Origin: Cereibacter sphaeroides
GTDB taxonomy: Bacteria; Pseudomonadota; Alphaproteobacteria; Rhodobacterales; Rhodobacteraceae
DNA length: 64,000 nucleotides
Assembly: GCA_003243455.1 (NCBI GenBank)
Contig: QFQS01000003.1
Coordinates: 62,001-126,000, forward strand
Direction of reading: 5' to 3'
The position numbers and the translations under genes were made by a program. Positions 17,848 through 26,911 of the stretch are shown here, piece by piece (position 1 is the stretch's first letter; each line of letters starts with the position of its first letter). Below the pieces are notes generated by a model, which was not told the origin of the DNA, ran no database searches, and saw nothing but the letters and a program-made list of their open reading frames with translations.

Positions 17848-19194
17848 ATGATGGACCCCATACCCGAGATCAAGGACCGGCTCATGGCGCTGATCGACGG
17901 ATCGCAAGCCCGGGTCGGTGTCATCGGGCTTGGCTATGTCGGTCTGCCGCTGGCCATGACGGTGGCGCGGGCAGGTTTCACCGTTGCAGGCTTTGACACT
18001 GATCCGGCCAAGATCGTGGCCGTCGATGCGCGAAAAAGCTATATCGAGGCTGTTCCTGATCAGATTCTGGCTGCCGAATGCGAGGCCGGACGATTTACGG
18101 CCACATCGGATTTCGCAGGCCTGGGCGTCTGCGACGTCATCGTGATCTGCGTCCCCACCCCGCTGACCCGGCACCGGGAGCCTGACCTTTCCTATGTCAC
18201 CAATACCTGCCGGTCCATCGCCGCGACCCTGCGCGCGGGGCAACTGATCGTTCTGGAATCGACGACCTATCCCGGCACGACCGACGGCCCGGTGCGCACA
18301 ATCCTTGAGGAGACCGGCCTTGTCTCGGGCCGCGACTTCTTCCTTGGCTTCTCGCCCGAACGCGAAGATCCGGGCAACCGGGCCTTCGACACCTCGACCA
18401 TTCCCAAGGTGGTCGCGGGCGACGGCGCGGCAGCGGGTGCGCTGGTCGAAGCGTTCTATGGCGCGGTGGTAAAGACCGTGGTCCCGGTATCCTCTACCGC
18501 CACGGCGGAAGCCGTGAAGCTGACCGAGAACGTCTTTCGTGCCGTCAACATCGCCTTGGTGAATGAACTCAAGGTGATCTACGAGGCGATGGGTGTGGAC
18601 GTGTGGGAGGTGATCGAGGCGGCCAAGACCAAACCCTTCGGTTTCATGCCCTTCTACCCCGGTCCGGGGCTGGGGGGGCATTGCATCCCGATCGACCCGT
18701 TCTACCTGACCTGGAAGTCGCGCGAATACGATCTGACCACTCGCTTCATCGAACTGGCGGGTGAAATCAACTCGGCCATGCCGCGCCATGTGGTGACGAA
18801 ACTGGCCGAGGCGCTGGACCGCCGTCTGGGTCGCCCCCTCAGCCGTTCATCGGTGCTGGTCATCGGGCTGGCCTACAAGAAGAACGTGCCGGACATCCGC
18901 GAAAGCCCTTCGCTGAAACTGATCGAACTGATCGAAGAGCGGGGCGGCAAGGCTGCCTATCATGATCCTTTCGTGCCGAGCATTCCGCAGACGCGGGCTT
19001 ATGGCGCGCTGAAAGGCCGGGCCTCGGTGCCACTGGATGCGCAGACAGTCAAAGGCTTTGACGCTGTGCTGATCTCAACCGATCACGACCAGATCGACTA
19101 TGCCAGCCTCTCCGAATGGGCGCCGCTGATCATCGACACCCGCAATGTCTTTGCGCGGCGCGGCATCATCTCTGACAGGATCGTCAAGGCGTGA
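17848..19194 (+). CDS. nucleotide-sugar dehydrogenase (WbpA-like, UDP-HexNAc 6-dehydrogenase)
   Basis: A 448-residue UDP-glucose/GDP-mannose dehydrogenase family enzyme that oxidises a sugar C6 hydroxyl to carboxylate in two NAD-linked steps. The Rossmann motif is VGVIGLGYVGLPLAM near residue 23. The catalytic segment is GPGLGGHCIPIDPFYLTWK with the active Cys; this wording is typical of UDP-N-acetylglucosamine 6-dehydrogenases (WbpA/VipA) rather than of Ugd. The C-terminal domain contains GLAYKKNVPDIRESPSL. Its stop overlaps the GTG start of the metallophosphoesterase. It points to an acidic amino sugar in the glycan of this locus; exact sugar unproven. Confidence 0.88.
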   Translation: MMDPIPEIKDRLMALIDGSQARVGVIGLGYVGLPLAMTVARAGFTVAGFDTDPAKIVAVDARKSYIEAVPDQILAAECEAGRFTATSDFAGLGVCDVIVICVPTPLTRHREPDLSYVTNTCRSIAATLRAGQLIVLESTTYPGTTDGPVRTILEETGLVSGRDFFLGFSPEREDPGNRAFDTSTIPKVVAGDGAAAGALVEAFYGAVVKTVVPVSSTATAEAVKLTENVFRAVNIALVNELKVIYEAMGVDVWEVIEAAKTKPFGFMPFYPGPGLGGHCIPIDPFYLTWKSREYDLTTRFIELAGEINSAMPRHVVTKLAEALDRRLGRPLSRSSVLVIGLAYKKNVPDIRESPSLKLIELIEERGGKAAYHDPFVPSIPQTRAYGALKGRASVPLDAQTVKGFDAVLISTDHDQIDYASLSEWAPLIIDTRNVFARRGIISDRIVKA

Positions 19195-20852
19195 TCCCAC
19201 CCGTCGCGGTCATCGCGGATGCGCATTTTCATGACATCACGGGCGATTTCGGATTTTCCGGGATCGAGGCGGGTGGCCGGCGGCTCACCTTGCGCAGTTG
19301 GGCCGAGACCGCAACAGCGGGGCGGGCCTTCAACGAAAGCGGCGATGCACTTCGCTATGTGTTGCAGCAGGTGCGGGCGCAAGGGGTTCGGCATGTGGTG
19401 CTGTTGGGCGACTATACCGATGACGGGCAGGCCGAGAACACGCGCCGTCTTGCCGACTATCTTGGGTCGCAGCGCGATCTGAGATTCTACGCCATTCCCG
19501 GCAATCACGATGTTTACGGGCCTTCGGGCAAGCATACTGCGACCCGGTTCCTGAGTGCTGATGGTCGCCCCGTGCTTGTGACAAGCGACCCCGTGCTGGC
19601 CGCGACCGAGCCAGATGCCATTCTGACTTCCGCCATGCGCTGCGATGGTCAGCCCGAGGGGTTGATGCCAATGGCGGCCTTTGGGCTGTCACGCCAGCCG
19701 GAATACATACATTGGGAGACGCCATTTGGCGCGTCGGACAGGCCTGATCATCGGCTTTACGTCGCGCATTCGGCGGATGGTCAGGTGACGCGGCAACTGA
19801 TGGACGCCTCTTATCTGGTCGAGCCGGAGGACGGACTCTGGCTCTTGATGATCGACGCCAACATATTCGAGCCACGCGATGGTTCGTGGCGGATCGGCCA
19901 GAAGCGCGCCATCATCGACCCCGCTGCGGCCGGCTGGAACGCTTTGCCGCGCGTGAAGCCCTTTCTTCTGGAATGGATCGCGGATGTGCGCGCTCGGGCA
20001 GACCGTTGCGGCAAGCAGCTACTCACCTTTTCGCACTATCCGGCACTGGATCCGTTCCAAGACGGCAATGGGTCAGAACAGGCCTTGTTTGGCGAAACTG
20101 TGATCGCACGCCGCAGCCCACGCCCTGAGGCGGCGCAGGCGCTGGCGGCGACCGGCGTGCGGCTGCATGTCAGTGGGCACATCCATGCTGCCAATGACGC
20201 GACAATCGGAACATTGCGCGAGATTGCCTTGCCTTCGATCACGGGGTTCCCCCCTGCTTTCGCCGTGTTGCGCAGCGACGAAGGTGATGTAAGCGCCAAG
20301 ATGATCCCGATCGCCGAAATGCCGCTCGACCCCGGTCTGATGGGCGTTTATCGGGCCGAGGCGGCCGAAAGCGATGCCTCGCTGAGCGAAACGACCTTCG
20401 GGCCTTTTCTCACAGCCCAGATGCGCGCCCGTGTCCTGTCGCGCGTCGTCCCAAGGGATTGGCCATCCAACATCATGGCCGCCTTGCCGCGGTGCAGTGC
20501 TCTTGACCTGGCGGCATTGCTTGTCGGCGGGCTGACGCTGGATGCCCAGCCTGATACTGACCGAGTTGCGAAGTCCGTCTCCCCGCATGGTCTAACAGTA
20601 GATGCGCTGGCGAACTACGCGCTCACCGATCTTGTCGCTGACTGGTATCTGCTGCGTCAGGCGGGCGCGCTGACGGAAGATGCCGTCTCGCCCGACCGCA
20701 TCGCGATTTGCCGCTATCTGGTCGCGGAATTTGCCGATGGCAAAGCCGATCCGGCCATCGGCGCGCGTGAATTCTTCGCGCGCTTTCTGTCAGTGCTTGC
20801 CGTCTCGCTGCAACGGCTGGACGATAGCCAGTTCAGGCCAGCGTGGCGATGA
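19191..20852 (+). CDS. metallophosphoesterase
   Basis: A 553-residue calcineurin-type metallophosphoesterase. Metal-binding motifs appear in order: IADAHFHD near residue 6, LLGDYTDDGQ near 72, IPGNHDVYG near 100, LTFSHYP near 278 and VSGHIHAAND near 325. The C-terminal 180 residues have no motif I recognise. No signal peptide, so probably cytoplasmic. It starts with GTG overlapping the dehydrogenase stop by ATGA-type coupling (GTGA), suggesting a role in the same nucleotide-sugar or glycan pathway. Its last 20 bp overlap the convergent engB gene. Confidence 0.82.
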   Translation: MIPPVAVIADAHFHDITGDFGFSGIEAGGRRLTLRSWAETATAGRAFNESGDALRYVLQQVRAQGVRHVVLLGDYTDDGQAENTRRLADYLGSQRDLRFYAIPGNHDVYGPSGKHTATRFLSADGRPVLVTSDPVLAATEPDAILTSAMRCDGQPEGLMPMAAFGLSRQPEYIHWETPFGASDRPDHRLYVAHSADGQVTRQLMDASYLVEPEDGLWLLMIDANIFEPRDGSWRIGQKRAIIDPAAAGWNALPRVKPFLLEWIADVRARADRCGKQLLTFSHYPALDPFQDGNGSEQALFGETVIARRSPRPEAAQALAATGVRLHVSGHIHAANDATIGTLREIALPSITGFPPAFAVLRSDEGDVSAKMIPIAEMPLDPGLMGVYRAEAAESDASLSETTFGPFLTAQMRARVLSRVVPRDWPSNIMAALPRCSALDLAALLVGGLTLDAQPDTDRVAKSVSPHGLTVDALANYALTDLVADWYLLRQAGALTEDAVSPDRIAICRYLVAEFADGKADPAIGAREFFARFLSVLAVSLQRLDDSQFRPAWR

Positions 20853-21486
20853 TTGCGCGCAGCGTCTCGATCCCATCACCCTTCTCCGAAGATGTGACGA
20901 CGATCTCGGGATAGGCGGCCGGATGCTTTGCCAAGGCTTCGCGCACCTGCGCGATGGCTGCATCGCGCTCGGCCCGGTTCACCTTGTCAGTCTTGGTCAT
21001 CACGACCTGGAATGTCACAGCCGAGCGGTCGAGCAGCGCCAGAATCTCTTCATCCACCGCCTTCACCCCATGCCGCGTGTCGATCAGCACGAAGGCGCGG
21101 CGCAGGGTCTGGCGCCCCGAAAGATACGCCTTGAGCAAACGCTGCCATTTCTCGACGATCGGCTTGGGTGCCTCGGCATAGCCATATCCAGGCAGGTCGA
21201 CCAGATAGCGGCTGTCACCCAGTGCGAAGTAGTTGATCTCTTGCGTCCGGCCTGGCGTGTTCGAGGCTCGGGCAAGCGATTTGCGCCCGGTCAGCGCGTT
21301 TATCAGGCTGGATTTTCCGACGTTTGACCGGCCTGCAAAACACACTTCCAGCCGGTCGGCATCAGGCAGGCCCGGCAGGGCAACGACCCCCTTCACGAAA
21401 TCGACCGGGCCGGCAAACATCAGCCGCCCGACTTCGCGCGCAGATTCTTCGGGTTCAGGCGCAAGAGGAAAGGGCAGGGCGGTCAC
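20833..21486 (-). CDS. engB: ribosome biogenesis GTPase YihA/YsxC/EngB
   Basis: A 217-residue GTPase of the YihA/YsxC/EngB family, needed for large-subunit ribosome assembly. G1 is FAGRSNVGKSSLINAL near residue 50, G2 a Thr in NTPGRTQEIN, G3 VDLPGYGYAE and G4 MTKTDKV; G5 lies in VTSSEKGDG. Length is typical. The start overlaps the stop of the MOSC gene by ATGA, placing it downstream of yidC in the common alphaproteobacterial order yidC - MOSC - engB. Confidence 0.95.
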   Translation of the reverse strand: MTALPFPLAPEPEESAREVGRLMFAGPVDFVKGVVALPGLPDADRLEVCFAGRSNVGKSSLINALTGRKSLARASNTPGRTQEINYFALGDSRYLVDLPGYGYAEAPKPIVEKWQRLLKAYLSGRQTLRRAFVLIDTRHGVKAVDEEILALLDRSAVTFQVVMTKTDKVNRAERDAAIAQVREALAKHPAAYPEIVVTSSEKGDGIETLRAIIATLA

Positions 21487-22229
21487 AGCGGCACCATTTC
21501 ATCACCGGCGGCGATAGTCCCGCCCTTGGTTACGGTTGCGTATACCCCAAAATCCTGATGGCCATAGCCTACCTTCAGGCCACCAAGTGTATCGGCGTCG
21601 ATCACGCCTGTTTCCGGGTCCGCAGAGGTTGCGCGGCAGCGGGTGATCCGATCTTCGATTTTCAGCTCTGCCTCGCCGATGCGGAAAGATCTGCCGATCC
21701 AATCCCACTCGGCCCAGGGTTCTGCGCCGTCAAACCACAGGTTTGCCCGCCAGCGGTGTATCGAAAGATCGTGCGCCATTGATCCAGACAGATCGCGAAG
21801 CGAAGCCAGCGACAGGATCGAGACCGACGGGAAATCGCTGTCGGTCATGCCACGCCCGGCACTGACGATCTGCCTGGGTTGCGCGCGTTCGGACGGGCCA
21901 AGGGGCGTGACCCAGTCTAGGAAGCGCGTCAGGTCCGCCGGGTCATCGGGGCGAAAGCTCAGATCTGGCAGTTCGGGATGCGACAACACCACGCGCCTTG
22001 CACTCTCGTCCAGGGTAGATGTGATCGCCATCAGCTTCGGTGCCTTTGCGCCACGCGCGAAATTGGCGCAAGGCACCCAGCCGCCGGTCAGCTTCGCCGC
22101 CTCATGCGCGACCGCCCAGTGCCGGTCGTAGGGCAGGCATTGCCCCGCCGAAAGCAGAACGGACGCGAGTTCCTTGCGTCCGTGTCCCTTGATCGGGTGG
22201 CGGCATATATGCGCCAGTCGCAGGGTCAT
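21483..22229 (-). CDS. MOSC domain-containing protein
   Basis: A 248-residue protein of the MOSC (molybdenum cofactor sulfurase C-terminal) family. The N-terminal beta-barrel region starts ICRHPIKGHGRKEL, and the MOSC part contains RWRANLWFDGAEPWAEWDW and a conserved Cys in DRITRCRATSADPETG. Such proteins bind or transfer sulfur or reduce N-hydroxylated compounds with the molybdenum cofactor; the role here is not established. It overlaps yidC upstream and engB downstream by ATGA, so it is translated with these housekeeping genes. Confidence 0.85.
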   Translation of the reverse strand: MTLRLAHICRHPIKGHGRKELASVLLSAGQCLPYDRHWAVAHEAAKLTGGWVPCANFARGAKAPKLMAITSTLDESARRVVLSHPELPDLSFRPDDPADLTRFLDWVTPLGPSERAQPRQIVSAGRGMTDSDFPSVSILSLASLRDLSGSMAHDLSIHRWRANLWFDGAEPWAEWDWIGRSFRIGEAELKIEDRITRCRATSADPETGVIDADTLGGLKVGYGHQDFGVYATVTKGGTIAAGDEMVPL

Positions 22230-24070
22230 TTCTTGGCCGGGGCCTTCTTGTCATTGGCCGCCACGGGCGTGGTCGGCTTCTTGCGTTTCAGGCTGGCCTT
22301 GATGTTGCCGAACAGGTCCGGCTTGTGACCGTGGCTGCGCATGATCAGGTATTGCTGCCCGAAAGTGATGGTGTTGTTGGTGATCCAGTACAGCACCAGC
22401 CCGCTGGCGAAACCGCCCAGCATGAACATGAAGACCCAGGGCATCCAGGCAAAGATCATCGCCTGGGATGGATCGGTGGGCGCCGGGTTGAGTTTCTGCT
22501 GCAGCCACATCGTGATGCCGAGCAGGATCGGCAATACCCCGATGAAGATCAGGGCCAGCGTCGTGCCCAACGCAGGCGCCGCCCAGGGCAAAAGACCGAA
22601 AAGGTTGAAGAGCGACGACGGATCCGGGGCGGACAGGTCACGCAGCCAGCCGAAGAAGGGGGCGTGCCGCAACTCGATGGTGACGAAGATCACCTTGTAC
22701 AGCGAGAAGAAGATCGGAATCTGGATCAGCACCGGCAGACAGCCCGCCGCCGGATTCACCTTCTTGTCCTTGTAAAGCTGCATCATGTCCTTCTGCAGCT
22801 TCTGCTTGTCGTCGCCCGCCTTTTCCTTCAGCGCTTCCAGTTCCGGCTGAAGTTCCTTCATCCGCGCCATCGACACGTAGGATTTGTAGGCCAGCGGCAG
22901 CACGATCAGCTTCAGCACGAAAGTCAACGCGATGATTGCAAGACCCATGTTGCCGATAAGGCCGTTCAGCCAGTGAAGGACCATGAAGATCGGTTTGGTC
23001 AGGAAGAAGAACCAGCCCCAGTCGATGGAATCGATGAAGCCTGCAATACCGCCCTCGTTCTGGTACATGCGGATCGTCGCCCATTCCTTTGCGCCTGCGA
23101 AAAGGCGAGAGGTGGAAGAGGCGGACGTGCCCGGCGCGACCGAGATGACGGGCTGGCGCACCTCAACCTGAAAGACATCCGTTTGGGGAACGTATTTGGT
23201 GACAGAGGTAAAGGGCTTGCCCTGTTCGGGGATCAGCGTTGTCATCCAGTACTTGTCGGTAAAACCGATCCAGCCGTCTGTCGTCGCGTCGATAACCTCG
23301 GCCTGTGCCCCCTCGCGCTCCACGGGGGGCAGCTTCATCATGTCCTTGTACTTGATCTCGGTTAGCTTTCCGTCGGCCCGTCCGACGACGCCTTCGTGCA
23401 GAACGAAGAAGTTCTGCAGATCGGCAGGCTGGCCATGGCGGGCGACGATACCATATGGCGCCAGTCGCACGTCTGCGGTGCCCAGGTTTTCCACGGACTG
23501 CGTGACCGAGAACATGTAGTTCTTGTCGATCGACATCGTGCGGCTGAAGATCAGCCCCTTGCCATTGTCCCAGCGCAGCGTGACCGGTTTGTCGATCGAC
23601 AGCGTGTTGCCCGATGCGACCGTCCATTCTGTATTCGGTCCCGGCACTTCGGCATAGTCCAGATCGCCTCCGGGCGCCCAGCCATACAGAGCATAGTAAG
23701 CGCCTTTCTGGCCGACCGGGCTAAGAAGCCGCACAAGATCCGAGCTTGGGTCAATCGTGACGCGGTAATCCTTCAGCTTCAGATCGTCGATGCGTCCGCC
23801 CGACAACGAGATGGTGCCGGTGATGCGTGGTGTGTCGATCTCGATCCGGGCCGCCTCGGTTGCCGCTGCGACTTCCGGCGCGGCTTCGGTTGCGGCGGTC
23901 GTACCCGTGGTGGCAAGAGGAGGAGTCGCGACACCTTCGGTCGTGGCGACTGCATCTGCGGGGGCAGGTGTCGGTGCCGGTTCCGGCGGTGGGAACAGCA
24001 GAAACCAGACCAGGATCACAACAAAACTGAGCGCGGTCGCGAGGATGAGATTCTTGTTCTGATCGTCCAT
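22226..24070 (-). CDS. yidC: membrane protein insertase YidC
   Basis: Inner-membrane insertase/chaperone for membrane proteins, working alone or with SecYEG. About 614 residues: a first helix (residues 7-25), a Pro/Ala-rich linker, the periplasmic P1 domain, then five C-terminal helices containing GLIGNMGLAIIALTFVLKL and the AARM-like cytoplasmic loop MARMKELQPELEALKEKAG. The basic tail ends KKAPAKK. I chose ATG at 24070 (MDDQNKNLI, the usual alphaproteobacterial start). Two in-frame GTG codons at 24082 and 24079 sit closer to an AGGA box and could also be used. The 272 bp upstream to the next gene hold no coding region I can support. Confidence 0.95.
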   Translation of the reverse strand: MDDQNKNLILATALSFVVILVWFLLFPPPEPAPTPAPADAVATTEGVATPPLATTGTTAATEAAPEVAAATEAARIEIDTPRITGTISLSGGRIDDLKLKDYRVTIDPSSDLVRLLSPVGQKGAYYALYGWAPGGDLDYAEVPGPNTEWTVASGNTLSIDKPVTLRWDNGKGLIFSRTMSIDKNYMFSVTQSVENLGTADVRLAPYGIVARHGQPADLQNFFVLHEGVVGRADGKLTEIKYKDMMKLPPVEREGAQAEVIDATTDGWIGFTDKYWMTTLIPEQGKPFTSVTKYVPQTDVFQVEVRQPVISVAPGTSASSTSRLFAGAKEWATIRMYQNEGGIAGFIDSIDWGWFFFLTKPIFMVLHWLNGLIGNMGLAIIALTFVLKLIVLPLAYKSYVSMARMKELQPELEALKEKAGDDKQKLQKDMMQLYKDKKVNPAAGCLPVLIQIPIFFSLYKVIFVTIELRHAPFFGWLRDLSAPDPSSLFNLFGLLPWAAPALGTTLALIFIGVLPILLGITMWLQQKLNPAPTDPSQAMIFAWMPWVFMFMLGGFASGLVLYWITNNTITFGQQYLIMRSHGHKPDLFGNIKASLKRKKPTTPVAANDKKAPAKK

Positions 24071-24342
24071 CTGGACCACCACCGTTCCTGCAAAGGGTCA
24101 AGCGGTGCTTCAACAGAGGTGGCGGGGAAAGGTCAAGCGGTTTTCCCCCACGCAGGCGGCGCCGCGCCGTCCGCGCGCAGGACTCAGACTTCGGTGCCAT
24201 GCCTGCGCGGAGACCCCACGCAGAGTTTGGACCGGGCTTTTACATCCGCTTTCCTGCCATGAAATGAGAGGGACCATCGGCACGCCCGTGCAGTTGGTGC
24301 GTCATCCCAGGTTCCCCTGAAAAACAGCACGATTGATCCATC

Positions 24343-25887
24343 TCACCCAGCCCGATGGGTGATCTTCGGCGCAGCGCCAAGCCGCGTGTTGTGGCGTATC
24401 ATCCATTCGGCCGTATCCTCATAAGGCATTGGTCGACCGATACCGAATCCCTGAACGTGCCCGCAGCCAAGCTGCGCCATCATTGCGTGCTCGCCCGGCG
24501 TTTCGACACCTTCGGCCAGCGATTGCAGTCCGAGTCGTTCGCTCATCGAGAGGATGGCCGAGACGATCTTCTGTTGCTCACGATCCTCGTCCACGCGGGT
24601 GACAAAGCTGCGGTCAATCTTGATGCGACGCAGGGCAAAGCGGCGGATATTGACGATCGAGGTGTGACCGGTGCCGAAATCGTCCAGATCGACGCCGCAG
24701 CCGATGGCCGACAGGGCGGCCACATTGCGCACGATCACATCATTGTCACCGCGCGTCACCACCGTCTCCAGAATCTCGACCGTCAAACGCTCGGGCGAAA
24801 GATCAAAGCGGTCCAGCTCCCACTTGATTTTCTCGGGCAGCCTGGGATCGCGCAACTCGGCTGCCGAAAAGTTCACGGCGACAGTCGGCACTTGCAGCCC
24901 TGCCTTGTCCCAACCCGCCAGCGCCGAAAGCGCGTTGTACAGCATCACCTCGCCCAGCCGTTCGGAAAGACCTGCCTCTTCGATATCGGCCAGGAACTCC
25001 GCCGGGCCGACTATCCCGCGTTCTGGATGCTGCCAGCGCGCCAGCGCCTCGAAACCGCTGACCGCGCCGGTATCAGTCGATATCTGTGGCTGGAAATATG
25101 CGTGGATCTGGCCGTCATCCAGCGCCGCCTCCAGCAGATTGCGTTGCGCCTCCCGGTCGTTGCGCGCGCGCGCCATGCCGGGTGCAAAACTTCGGATCGC
25201 TGCAGGGCCATGGCGCAGGGCCTCTTCAGCGGCGATCTGTGCTGCTTCTACCATGGCAAGCCCGGTCGCTTCGGGCGCGCGGCTGACCAGACAAAAACCG
25301 ATCGAGCAGCTAACATAGACAGGGGCGCCATTCAGGCTGATTGGCGCAGAGATCGCAGCCTGGAGTCGCGCGGCAACTTGCACCAGCGCTTCAAGATCTA
25401 ACCGTTTCACACCGCCCAGTGCCACCGCAAGACCACCGTCTACCAGCCGCGCCACCGTATCGCCTTGCCGCAGCGCGCCAAACAGTCGGTCGGCGCATCT
25501 TTGCAGCAACTCGGTTTGTGCGAGGCGGCCATGGCGCTCGATCAATCTGTTCGTTTCATCGAACAGGACGACGAGACAGGCCGTGGTGCGGCCTGTGTGG
25601 GCCGTGTCCTGCAGAACACGGTCCAACGCGGCAATGAGTTCGGGTCGCGAGGCCAGACAATCTGCCTCCAAACGTGATGCGGGTTTCGGATTTTTTGGTC
25701 CGGCCATGCTGCCGACGATGGCGAGCAACAGCGGCAGGCCGAGCGCGGTCAAAATCAGCATCGCTTCGCCGCCGAACCAAAAGGCGGCAAGCGTCAGCGC
25801 AGGCAAAAATGCCATAGCCTCGGGCCGCCGGAGCATTTGGCCCGCTTGCGCCCAGCGTTCGGGCAAGAACAAGCCGCTGATCTTCAT
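24343..25887 (-). CDS. c-di-GMP phosphodiesterase, degenerate GGDEF plus EAL
   Basis: A 514-residue membrane signalling protein. Two short hydrophobic segments lie at residues 26-65. A GGDEF-fold domain follows (about 85-235), but the active motif reads VDGGLAV, so cyclase activity is unlikely. The EAL domain (about 250-500) is complete: FEALARWQHP, NFSAAEL, LETVV, DLDDFGTGHTS, KIDRSFV, LAEGVET and QGFGIGRPMP. It should therefore degrade c-di-GMP, with the GGDEF part perhaps binding GTP. Single-gene unit between yidC and ttcA; nothing nearby shows its input signal. Confidence 0.88.
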   Translation of the reverse strand: MKISGLFLPERWAQAGQMLRRPEAMAFLPALTLAAFWFGGEAMLILTALGLPLLLAIVGSMAGPKNPKPASRLEADCLASRPELIAALDRVLQDTAHTGRTTACLVVLFDETNRLIERHGRLAQTELLQRCADRLFGALRQGDTVARLVDGGLAVALGGVKRLDLEALVQVAARLQAAISAPISLNGAPVYVSCSIGFCLVSRAPEATGLAMVEAAQIAAEEALRHGPAAIRSFAPGMARARNDREAQRNLLEAALDDGQIHAYFQPQISTDTGAVSGFEALARWQHPERGIVGPAEFLADIEEAGLSERLGEVMLYNALSALAGWDKAGLQVPTVAVNFSAAELRDPRLPEKIKWELDRFDLSPERLTVEILETVVTRGDNDVIVRNVAALSAIGCGVDLDDFGTGHTSIVNIRRFALRRIKIDRSFVTRVDEDREQQKIVSAILSMSERLGLQSLAEGVETPGEHAMMAQLGCGHVQGFGIGRPMPYEDTAEWMIRHNTRLGAAPKITHRAG

Positions 25888-25965
25888 GACATTCCCCTTC
25901 CACGCCAGGGCGGGCAGACCCGCCGTGCCTTCGGGGCAGATTAGGGAATCGGGTTAATCCCTTCG

Positions 25966-26835
25966 TTAATGCTCGCCTTTCAGTTGCGTAGCATTTTCAT
26001 CAACTTGCGCCGATCCCAGCGTCAGCCCGGCGAAATCGAACAGAGACCTGTCCAGAAGATGCGAGGGTCGCGTGTTCATCAGGGCGCGAAACATCACCTG
26101 ACGGCGGCCGGGGGAACGCGCCTCCCAGCCGTCGAGTATCTGTTTCACCTGCTGGCGTTGCAGCCCGTCCTGCGATCCGCACAAATCGCAAGGAATGATC
26201 GGAAACTGCATGGCAGTCGCGAACTTTTCGCAATCCGCCTCTGCCACGAAGGCCAGCGGACGGTAAAGGAACAGGTCACCTTCCTCGTTCACCAGCTTGG
26301 GCGGCATCGTGGCCAGCCGCCCGCCGTGGAACAGGTTCATGAAGAACGTCTCAAGAATGTCGTCGCGATGGTGCCCCAGGACGACGGCAGAACAGCCTTC
26401 TTCACGCGCGATGCGATACAGGTTGCCACGCCGAAGCCGCGAGCAAAGCGAGCAGAATGTGCGACCCGTCGGAATCTTGTCCATCACGATGGAATAGGTG
26501 TCGGCATATTCGATGCGATGCGGAATACCCATGCGTGACAGGAATTCGGGCAACACCGTCGCGGGAAAACCGGGTTGGCCCTGATCCAGATTGCAGGCCA
26601 GAAGCTCGACCGGCAGCAGTCCGCGCCATTGCAACTCTTGCAGCACCGCCAGCAGCGTATAGCTGTCCTTCCCGCCCGACAGACACACCAGCCAGCGCGC
26701 GCCGCGTTCGATCATGCCATAGCTCTCGATCGCCTCGCGCACCTCGCGAACAAGGCGCTTGCGCAGCTTTTTGAACTCGGTCGTGTCAGGCGCGCCGCGC
26801 AGGATGGCGGGCAGGTCGTCGGCCTCATCGAACAT
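25966..26835 (-). CDS. ttcA: tRNA 2-thiocytidine(32) synthetase TtcA
   Basis: A 289-residue enzyme that thiolates C32 of certain tRNAs using ATP and a 4Fe-4S cluster. The PP-loop is CLSGGKDSYTLL near residue 50. The CxxC cluster ligand pair is in TFCSLCSRLRRG near 132 and another Cys pair in IPCDLCGSQDGL near 218. The adenylate region GHHRDDILETFFMN is as in TtcA. Length and motifs match the family well. Monocistronic-looking, 78 bp upstream of the GGDEF/EAL gene on the same strand. Confidence 0.95.
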   Translation of the reverse strand: MFDEADDLPAILRGAPDTTEFKKLRKRLVREVREAIESYGMIERGARWLVCLSGGKDSYTLLAVLQELQWRGLLPVELLACNLDQGQPGFPATVLPEFLSRMGIPHRIEYADTYSIVMDKIPTGRTFCSLCSRLRRGNLYRIAREEGCSAVVLGHHRDDILETFFMNLFHGGRLATMPPKLVNEEGDLFLYRPLAFVAEADCEKFATAMQFPIIPCDLCGSQDGLQRQQVKQILDGWEARSPGRRQVMFRALMNTRPSHLLDRSLFDFAGLTLGSAQVDENATQLKGEH

Positions 26836-26911
26836 GTGCCACCTCTGTTGGCCGCAATGGCTTGCGCTATAGGCCTGAACGCATCATTGGGCAACGTCCT
26901 GCAACGGCAGA

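Noticed and set aside
24083..24342. Short frames between yidC and the GGDEF/EAL gene
   Set aside because: No ribosome site, no domain and biased shadow-like composition.
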